Assembly: GCA_943736015.1 (NCBI GenBank)
Contig: OX031063.1
Span: 6,863,001-6,927,000, forward strand
Length of the DNA: 64,000 bases
Source: Tridacna crocea
Taxonomy: Eukaryota > Mollusca > Bivalvia > Cardiida > Cardiidae
Direction: 5' to 3'
The position numbers and the translations under genes were made by a program. Positions within the stretch are counted from its first letter, which is position 1. Each line of letters starts with the position of its first letter. Below the pieces are notes generated by a model. It was not told the origin of the DNA. It was given only the letters and a program-made list of their open reading frames with translations, and searched no databases. Below, piece by piece: positions 55,990-64,000 of the stretch.

Positions 55990-57300
55990 AAAACATACAG
56001 ATCGTTTCCATTTTTTTCATACTTTACCGATATATTCCCACTCCGTACATCAATTACGGTAGTTATGAATCAAGTGAGGGTCTTCCGAATCACCGAACAC
56101 CTTGCATTTAGGGGTTGTCACAAAAAGGAATTTGGCTGTCAAAATAACCATGTGATGCATAAACCAAGATTGTTTCAAGTTTGAAGAAATTTAGACTGAA
56201 TTAAAATAATATGAGTGACAAACTGTATCCATACCTTTGGATTATTACAGAAAAATAACATAAGTAAAAAAAAATACCAATACTTTGGGATTATCACAGC
56301 AAAAAAGATGATTTACAAAAAAAACTCTTCTTCATAAAGACTACCTTGTACATGTTTTTAAGACAACTTTTCAAAATGATTGTTGGAAAGGGAGAAAATA
56401 TTTAATTCCTCCATTCCTCTCAACATATACTTCGTCAGAAATGTTTGCATACAATTCCCATTCCTTTGGATAAACACAACAGAAATAAATGATTTATCAA
56501 AGCAAATTATTTTTTTTTAAACAACGACTTTGTAAACATTCTTATCAGACTTTTAACTCTTTACCATACAACAAAGTTTTGGACTTGACCAAATTGAAAG
56601 CATTTGCAGACAGCTACATAGATGTAGATCAAATCTTGATTTTTGTCTTTGATATGGTCGAAAAATTTGTGGTTAAATGACGAAACGCTTCTTACCAGCA
56701 TTTCCCCCTTTTCCACAATGTTTTCTAAAGCCTTTTTCTTTTTCAGGATCATTAAAACACTAGTTTGTGTGGTAAAGAATTAAGAACACCATAATAAAGG
56801 AGAAGGAAACAAAAATTGCATACAATGACCAATATGTCATTTTCTTGCAATCTTTTCTTCTTTGAAAGAAAATTCTGCTGCACTAGTTCTTGTACAATAA
56901 AACAACAACAACAAAAAAGCATCAAATTTGAAGATGGTGTTGCACATGATTGCAGCAGACAACTTTTGAAAATATTGCAGGAAAGGACCAGTTTATTTGT
57001 AACTAGTAAACATTCCTGTACCACAATGTTTCATTCTAGTCCAGAATTTATAAAACATTTTACAATTCAAATGTATCATATGCATATTCTTTTTATTCGA
57101 GGGATTCAAAATGACATATTATGGAATTTGTGTATATTATTTTCTGTCATTTTTTTTAAAACTGCAGCAAACATTACATAGTTTCATGTGTAGTAACGGT
57201 CATTGTGGATCCTGCCATCATTTGCTCTCTGCAAGCTACCTACACAAGGAGACAAAATATAATGACATGGCAGGATAACTCCACTACCAACTTCAAGCTG
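55990..57300. other. Intergenic with hairpin MITE copy
   Basis: A family copy lies at about 56560-56760 (GGACTTGACCAAATTGAAAG, AGCATTTGCAGACAGCTACA ... CACAATGTTTTC ... GGATCATTAAAAC), with a weaker one at 56370-56420. No gene recognised. Confidence 0.45.
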
Positions 57301-57301
57301 T

Positions 57302-57508
57302 TCATGACATAGATATGAACTTGGTATTGGATCCTAAAAGACCACAGCTGAATTGTTTATCTACAACACATCTGAAACAAGGTGCAATTTCTCGAGGAAT
57401 ATGACCGATGGGTAGCCCTGTTACATCAGAAAGTTTAAGGTGAAGTTTATTATCTGTAACTAGAATATGCATATTATCATTATTTTTTTTTAGTTCTGGG
57501 ATCCACAC
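57302..57508 (-). pseudogene. Possible HIRAN-like fragment
   Basis: Minus-strand frame with TDNKLHLKLSDVTGLPIGHI followed by PREIAPCF. The phrase V-x-G-H-I-P-R-E-I recalls a HIRAN-like module found in multicopy invertebrate proteins. The rest is not matched, and there is no flanking gene structure. Confidence 0.2.
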
Positions 57509-57509
57509 C

Positions 57510-58320
57510 AGACAGGCAGAAACATCGAAGTGTTTGTGTATTCAAGTATCAACTCAGGGTGTGATTGGGGGATCTGTAATTTGCGGTCTAAATTTGTAAT
57601 GGTGGTAGCCCTTAAGGACAGTTCCTTAACATAATAGTAGTTGGGTCCTTTGAGGAAGCTGAATTCGATGACTCATCTTAAATAACGACTTATTTTGATG
57701 TAGATGGCATACAATCAGTTCTAGTCACATTTTGCAAAAACTAAACCAGCCTAAGCACTCATTCCAGATCAAATATTCTAACAAATTTGGAGTTTAAAAA
57801 TCATCATATCAATTTGACAGCAAATTCACATTTTACAAGTAATGAAACCAACATATAAGTTGCAAAATGCACCAAATTATATCAAATATCGTACATGATG
57901 GACAGCTGAATGGAAAGTCCTCATCTACACAAGATCCTGATCTGTCTGAAGCAGTCTTTGTGAATTTGACCTTCACAAACATCATACTGAATCCAAATGG
58001 TGCCAAGACCTAGAGACTCATTTTAATGCTATGACATACCAAAGCCAATGCAATTATCTCTTTTCTTTTTACGGACTCTCTGTTGTGTTTGAGATTTTGA
58101 CGATTGTTGAAATAGTCTTTTTGGCAAGCGACTACCTTTGCTCAGTTCTCTAGTGTATTTACTTCTGGCTGTTTTTTTTCTTTTTCAGCAAACTTTTTTT
58201 TCAAGTTCTTTAAGTGCCATAGTTCTAGGAGAAAAAGGCGATGTGAGATTATCTGGCAAGGTGCCTGAATGACATGTCCGTTTTACTTTCTGTGCATTAG
58301 CTACAATTCAAAAACTAAGT
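57510..58320. other. No recognised feature
   Basis: Low-complexity AT-rich sequence. Short open frames only. Confidence 0.4.
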
Positions 58321-59050
58321 GCTCTCTTACAACAGGAGATATTGATACATAACTGTAAATCTCTCCTTGCTGCGGCCACCTGTATCATGAGGGACTTGGA
58401 CAGTCTGTCTCTTTAGGGGCTCAACGACTCTCTTTGCTTTACGCCCCAAGGAAAAACCTATTTCATCAGCATTCAAATTCCCAATTGGCTTGTCTCGAAG
58501 GTCTAATGCTATAATTAATTCTTTGAATTTGGTAAACAACTTGTCAGAGCTTTCTTTCGTAACCTTAGCTCTACAAGATTCATGTGCACTCTCCTGTTTA
58601 ACTTGAGTAATAAATTTCACTGATTCTTGCCAAAAAGGCCCTATACCTGTCATAACCAGGGCGACCATCAATAAAGGGCGTTTCCCTCTTTTCACTTTGA
58701 ACCATTTTCTATTTGAAATCCAAAAACTCTCCTAACTTTAATCCCATTCCTCTCTCTGTCATTTCCTTCAGCCAAAAGCCATTGGCTCTTCTTCTTTTGA
58801 TGAAAATAGGGTGTGTGGCCCGTTGTGACTATCAGTTTCAACTTCTCCTGAAAGTCTACGATACAAAGAACTGTATATCAATCCTTATTACTCAGCAACT
58901 TTCTTTCACTAGATTAAAATGCTCTCTTTACAAGCTGTCTTTTCCCAGGGGAAGGCTTTGTGCTGTAATTTTTCTTTAGTCGTTTTGCTGCTGACTAGGC
59001 TGCCTTTCGGTTCGGCATGAGACTTTGATCTTCCTTTTCGGACCCATTCT
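58320..59050 (-). pseudogene. Pogo-like (DDE_1) transposase remnant
   Basis: Starts near 59045 with a Lys/Arg-rich VRKGRSKSH... and TTKEKLQH, continues through stops to AMAFGLKEM-like text, then GLKLGEFLDFK and PFIDGRPGYDRYRAFLAR, a phrase shared by pogo/Tigger-like transposases. The open part 58695-58327 reads FTKFKELIIALDLRDKPIGN, LNADEIGFSLGRKAKRV, where NADE holds the first catalytic Asp of the DDE_1 domain, then GRSKERFTVMYQ. The remaining catalytic blocks are absent and the upstream part is frameshifted. Confidence 0.65.
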
Positions 59051-60015
59051 GAAATAATATGATAAACATTATGAATATAGAATAACCATTACCAATACTT
59101 GCAAATGTACCTCAATTTAAGGACAAATAATGGTTAAAATAGCATTTTTTTTTCATAATTTGGGTTCAAAGTTAACAATATTTGAACAATAAAACATTAC
59201 ATGAGATGGAACTTTGAAGATTCATAGAAAATCTATCGTCTGCAACAACATTTCACAGCTTTTTAAATTATCCCCACAATCCGCACAGCTGATTCGCAAT
59301 TGTCCCTCACTCGTGCACTTAGATCAACTCAAGTATTTCTGATAGATATGCAAAGCAAAGTAGTGATAACAACGAGATAAATGAAAAAAAAATACTTCTT
59401 TTTTTACACAATGATTGTCGATTCTTTTTCTCCAAGGAACATTTGCATAACCGGTGTAAGGATAAAATTTCTGCCATGTATATATTTTTTCTCAACACAC
59501 ACAAATCGGCGACGTGCTCAGATTCGACCCTAATTTGTACCTGGACGAGGAAAGATGATGAAGAATGGAATAAAAAAATGAGTAAGTCAATTTTCGCTGA
59601 AAATTATCTCAGCATACATTTAAGTATTTGATTCGGAACTAACTATGATTCGGAACTATCCAATTGACTGTATGACAATTACTGTGAGGTTACATTACTG
59701 CTATTTTTTAGAAAATCTACGCTATAGTGACCATACAATGAAAGATATTTGTTATTTCTATTTTAGTGAAAAATAAACAATTTGCTATTATACGAGTAAT
59801 AATAAAGCTGAAGCAAATTGCAGATATGCAGTTTTGTTGTTATTGTATGCATATACTTTGTCTCAATCATGACTTAAGTATTCGCTTGGTGTCCGAGTAT
59901 CCTATTCACCTTTCCCGCAAAATATTCTTCAAGCAAAAAGTTTCCATTTCGGATTTCGTTGTGTCTCAGGAATCGATCCTATTGACATACATGAATTGTG
60001 ATTGTTCGATAAGCG
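59050..60015. other. No recognised feature
   Basis: AT-rich, with short open frames on both strands and no repeat that I can link to the rest of the window. Confidence 0.4.
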
Positions 60016-60019
60016 AAAC

Positions 60020-60145
60020 GGAGCCGTTGTAATGCAGAGAAATGACCTTCCCCTACAAAATGACCCGGGTCATTATTCTACGTAGAGAAATCACCCATGG
60101 GTTATTTTCTAGGGAAGGGTCAATCTCTGCATTACACTGTCAACG
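60020..60145. mobile_element. Palindromic MITE related to 26812-26903
   Basis: GTTGTAATGCAGAGAAATGA, CCCCTACAAAATGACC to the left, and GGGTTATTTTCTAGGGAAGG, GTCAATCTCTGCATTACACT to the right. Two tandem centres (ACCCGGGT and ACCCATGGGT) suggest a partial internal duplication. Confidence 0.6.
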
Positions 60146-60289
60146 ACATTTCATTTAGTGCCAAGTAGCACGGCTGACATTTCCATGCTGGAGCTATTAC
60201 AGTTGCATATGCGTTTTGGGGTTTTTATTTCCTCCGAAACTTGGGAAAGTAGACTGAACGGCGGGTTCACATATTTGTTTTCTGAAGTA

Positions 60290-60488
60290 CAGGGCCCGTA
60301 TTCACTAACCATTCTTGAGAATAGTCTTAGTCTTATTCTCCAAGGTTTTCCAGATTTGTAAGTAACAGAACTTCTGATTGGCTAAACCATTTGGTTTAGC
60401 AAATCAGAAGTTGTGTTACTTACATATGTAGAAAAAATCTGGAGAATAAGACTAAGAATGTTCTTAAGAATGGTTGGTGAATACAAGC
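60290..60488. mobile_element. About 197-bp palindromic MITE inserted in a DIRS-like copy
   Basis: GGGCCCGTATTCACTAACCA, TTCTTGAGAATAGTCTTAGT, CTTATTCTCCA on the left fold onto TGGAGAATAAGACTAAGAAT ... GGTTGGTGAATACAAGCCC on the right. The centre is AAACCATTTGGTTTA. It interrupts the frame of the DIRS-like element right after ALAQTIW, so it is younger than that copy. Confidence 0.75.
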
Positions 60489-60489
60489 C

Positions 60490-61660
60490 CAGATGGTTTG
60501 AGCTAAGGCATCCACACCTTCTGATAAAGATTCCTAGTAACGACTGTTGAACCGTTCTAATTGGGATTTTAGACAGTTTGCAGTACGGTCGACTGTATAC
60601 GGACCCCATAGTTTGTACACGAAGCGAAATAGGCGCGGATTGAGACACCAATTTTGTCTGGTGTCCTTGACCAGTAGTCCGCTTCAGTATTTAATTCTCC
60701 TGCTATATGTGCGCAGTCGATTGAGATTCCGTTCTCCATAGCTTCCGCCAACACAGCTGTTTCTAGCCTTGCAAGGATCGGACTTTGACCGATATATTGT
60801 CCATCAGAAATTGTGCTTTTTTCCCATAGAGAAATGTCGAAAATGATTTCAGTGTCGTAAGAATAAGGAGAAGTTCCCTCTCGTTTAATGACTGGTATGA
60901 TATACGGAGATTCCAGTCTCCAGAGGACACTCTCATAATGCACCCCCAAACGAGCGCAGAAGTGTCCGTTATCACCTGTGTATGGAAGGATTGCTTTCAT
61001 ATTTTACGAGAATTCTAAAGGTGAGAGGATTCTTACCACCTTAACTCTTCCTTATTATAAGATTGTCGTCCCAGGACGAAGGCGTGCCCAACAATCTGTA
61101 GGCTTGGCGAAGAAAAAGTTTTCCCGGAGAAACTACCTAAAAGACCGAGATACACTTGCCGCATATACAAGCTTATTGTCGTGCTTTTATGCAATTTGTA
61201 TTAAAAACCCCTCTTAAGTACTGTAACTCTTGTACCCTGAGCTTTGACCACTACTTTATTTCCTGCACTTATTACCATATATTCTAGGCAAACAATATTC
61301 TGTGGGGGTATTACTTGGGATTTCTCTAGATTTACGCTCAATCCTAAATCCTGTACGGTATTAATTAGCAAATCTGTGTGATAATTCATAAAGGACTTTT
61401 CAGCAGACAACAAAAAGTCGTCAACAATGACCGATCCGCAGACACCAAGAGAACGCAAAAAAGTCAGAACTGGTCGTATGCATTTATTAAAGTAATTAAC
61501 GGAACAACTCAGTTCGAAAGGTAAGACTGCCCAACGGTAGTTACAGCAGTCTCCTTTCCACTTGAAGCCCCCAAAAAACTTTTTATTATACAGTTTCATG
61601 TGTCTATTTCTAGAAATGTTATGGGTAAAGAAATGTCGTAATTTAAGCTGGGGGGGATTA
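60490..61660 (-). pseudogene. DIRS-like retrotransposon: reverse transcriptase and RNase H
   Basis: Minus-strand frames: GFKWKGDCCNYRWAVLPFEL (LPFGLS motif with Gly to Glu), NKCIRPVLTFLRSLGVCGSV then IVDDFLLSAEKSF (catalytic x-x-D-D), GLSVNLEKSQVIPPQ. After a break comes RNase H: GVHYESVLWRLESPY, ALTTLKSFSTFLYGKKAQFL with MDN (Asp), ENGISIDCAHIAGELNTEAD (last Asp) YWSR, then PRLFRFVYKLWGPYTVDRTA and LERFNSRY. The continuation after RNase H is a hallmark of DIRS elements. The tyrosine recombinase is not seen. Several frameshifts; dead copy. Confidence 0.65.
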
Positions 61661-61669
61661 TTTCCCCGT

Positions 61670-62560
61670 TACAGTAAATATTTTGCTCCTGCCAAAAATC
61701 CGGTTAATTGACTTGAGATCTCTAGCTTTAAAAGTGGCATTTGTTGACAAAATAATGAGAGGAAATATATAATTTATTTCATCAGATTGTGGTAAATATG
61801 GCGAAATATTTCTCTCAAAAGGGAATGGTCCGCGAAAATAACTCGTGCCTTACGGCAGTAATTATCAAAGGTTTGAACGAACCCCAGCAATGTCTTGTGG
61901 TCCACTTCTTCACTGAAACACAGGAAATTTTTCAATTTGTCCAAGTGTCACAAAGTCCAAACTTGTATGTCTTTTATTGACCTGCGACAATTCAAGTTTA
62001 TTTTTATGATTGAAATCAATTATAATTTCAACAAATCCGTCGTCACGGCACCACGAAAGTCCACCCGCCCTCTGTGTGGCATAACGGGGGAAATAATTGA
62101 AATCAAATCTTCTTTTCTACATTTTTAATCTTCAACATTAACTTTCACTTGTTATATCAAAAAGCGAACGACAAGAATAATAAGGAAAGAAAGCCGCATT
62201 TCTACCGTGCCCTTCACCTTATATACTAGCTGGAAAATAAGCATCAAGTTTTGATCATCTGACCCGCACAAGTACTGGCAATGTTCCAGACACGCCACAG
62301 ACCTAGATAGCTCAGTGACCTATTTTTTGTAAGGTGGTATGCGAGTCATATCAAAAGAAACCCGCTTGCAGAGTTCACTTGTTTCATAGATTTAGGGCAA
62401 TTTTGAGAGTAACAAAGAGTCACAGACTGGTAGATTTGCAGGCGAAGAAAACGCGCTCAACACGTTCACGCTGTAATCTGCATCTACACAGCCACCACTT
62501 TCACTCGTATTCTTGTTTACATTGTTCACAAATTTATTTGAGCGGCACATTTTCTGAAAA
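61670..62560. other. Linker between two retroelement pieces
   Basis: No clear coding unit. On the minus strand degraded frames at 62330-62560 may be the lost nucleocapsid end of the gag piece (ERVFFACKSTSL), but the zinc knuckle is not readable. Confidence 0.35.
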
Positions 62561-62564
62561 TGAT

Positions 62565-63030
62565 TCAGTTTTTTGCATTTTCTGCAACGCTTACCCTTTG
62601 CAGGACAAACTGAGTTACTGTCATGGAACAGAGCTGTTTTCGACTATATTCATGGTTCTGGACGATCTGATATGCTCTGTCCATACTTAACTTATCGCCC
62701 TCGTTGATCAGCTTTTTCCGCACTTTCGGATCAGTGCATCCGCATACAATGCGATCACGAATCATATTATCGGTAATGTCCGTCTGTTCATTTACTCGAA
62801 AGTTACACTTACGTGCACGTATTCTTTGCCTTGTAACGAAAACATCAGTAGAATCTTGACCCTTTTTCTCGTTGTAAAAACGGAAACGTGCAAAAATCGG
62901 GTTGAGCTTAGGCTGAACGTGGTTTTTAAAGCGATTGTAATATGTTTGTAACTTTTTGGCGTCGTGTCTGAGAGTCCTGTCCAAGGACTGTAAATCTGAC
63001 AGCCTTCTTCACCGACCCACAAAAGCAAAT
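62565..63030 (-). pseudogene. Ty3-type retrotransposon gag fragment
   Basis: Frames join across one shift: RDAKKLQTYYNRFKNHVQPK, FARFRFYNEKKGQDSTDVFV, RIRARKCNFRVNEQTDITDN, MIRDRIVCGCTDPKVRKKLI, then DKLSMDRAYQIVQNHEYSRK. This is the capsid-like core of invertebrate Ty3 gag proteins (F-x-R-F-x-F..., then MIRDRIVxG). The upstream part (63028-62980) is in another frame. No protease or reverse transcriptase of the same type follows, so the piece is isolated. Confidence 0.6.
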
Positions 63031-63079
63031 ACGACTCTTTCTCTTACTCCTGTTTATTACCGAGTGAACTAGACATAAT

Positions 63080-63890
63080 CAATTTAACATGAGTTTGATA
63101 TTTCTCCCGTTGTTTAGGTAAGTTCGAACTAGTCCAGTTTATTACAGGATGAGGAATAATCGTTTAAATCCATGATTTAATGATATAAACGAGAAATATG
63201 CCCAGTTGAAAAAGGTTGTTATTCTGACACCATGTTGTACATTTTTCTGGTAGGTTGTATATATCGAAGTTAATTAAATATAGTATTATAATGGAATATA
63301 TTCAGAAGAATTAAAAACATGTATGTACATCAACAATATAACAATAATTACTACCTAAGCAATAAGAGAGGTGGATTATATATCCGCAGACGACCTTACT
63401 ATAGTCTGTTTCATACATTCAACAATCATATAACACTAGTTACAGGGAAAATTTTCTTACCGACAATAGATAAATTGGAAGACAGTAAGAACGTGTTGTA
63501 AATATCAATAATAACATGCTATTAAACAGAATAAAAGAAATGACAGATAGTACCTGTGAAAGAACATGTAGAAGGTGGGAGAGAAAAAATCTTGGTGTTA
63601 TTCGGTAAGAAGGCAGGTAGGTTTTTCGGTGCTGCAAAGCAAACTATTGCGATTCATTCAGGAATGATCAGCAGTTTAGAGAAATCTGGAGCTTAAACAG
63701 ACCTGAAATCTCCTCAAACTTTTTGATAAAAGTCATTTTCTGTATTACTACTTTTTAGCATGTATTACAACAATCCCTTTCTTCCCCTTAAAAAAAAAGA
63801 AACAGGCGGGGAGTGATGCATCATAGCAGACAGGTCGAACACTATAACATTCGCAGACAACGCATTAAATCTAGCTTTTAGCGTTTTTCC
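63080..63890. other. No recognised feature
   Basis: AT-rich. No repeat or coding signal that I can name. Confidence 0.4.
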
Positions 63891-63896
63891 CACCAC

Positions 63897-64000
63897 ATGG
63901 CAGCCGAAATTGAATCTTCACTTCTTTCCCAAATGGAGGATCTTATCTGTGCCGAGTTAAGGGAGTTTGAGCAGCGTATTAGCGTAAACAAGCGTGAATG
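63897..64000 (+). CDS. Start of an open frame leaving the window
   Basis: ATG at 63897 (context CCACATGGCA) opens 34 codons to the window edge: MAAEIESSLLSQMEDLICAE and a further LREFEQRISVNKRE. The sequence is helical, charged and coiled-coil-like. Such starts are common in ORF1/gag proteins of DIRS and other retroelements, but it could equally be a cellular exon. Confidence 0.35.
   Translation, partial: MAAEIESSLLSQMEDLICAELREFEQRISVNKRE

Overview
The window looks like AT-rich nuclear DNA from a mollusc, most likely a bivalve. There are no prokaryotic-style operons. Coding sequence is split into short exons with GT-AG borders, and most of the DNA is intron or decayed mobile elements. The bivalve guess rests on repeat families I associate with bivalve genomes: 'GGGCCATGATGGCCC' hairpin elements with a 145-bp tandem core, AGCCTGTGCA hairpins, DIRS, Penelope and Harbinger relatives. 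It is recognition from memory, not a database result.

Layout. 1-7.5 kb: non-coding DNA with a 717-bp inverted-repeat transposon flanked by a 9-bp direct repeat, and on the minus strand (about 5.2-3.8 kb) a decayed spliced gene whose seven internal in-frame stops are six TGA and one TAA. 7.5-11.5 kb: a nested inverted repeat whose outer arms each carry a nearly identical 5'UTR-like block, a nine-codon ATG exon and a splice donor. About 11.9 kb: a possible sushi-like fragment. 14.4-51.8 kb: the only gene I consider intact, a plus-strand immunoglobulin-superfamily receptor of about 14 exons. It has a signal peptide, three Ig domains, a Cys-containing stalk, one membrane span and a tail with four tyrosines. 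Its introns hold LINE, SINE, MITE, Penelope and Helentron-like remnants. 52-64 kb: mostly mobile DNA, including another hairpin/tandem element, a Harbinger-type transposase with a SWIM-like finger inside a large inverted duplication, a pogo-like transposase, DIRS-like reverse transcriptase/RNase H, a Ty3-type gag and the start of an open frame leaving the window.

The receptor model is supported by splice phase. Exons 1 to 8 join without frame conflict, all but one Ig-region junction is phase 1, and the third Ig domain is split by a phase-0 intron. Intron 6 starts with GC rather than GT. If it is retained, an in-frame stop follows at once and a poly(A) signal lies 45 nt beyond it, so a soluble form is plausible. 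The last two or three exons are uncertain. Little else in the window is likely to encode a working protein.
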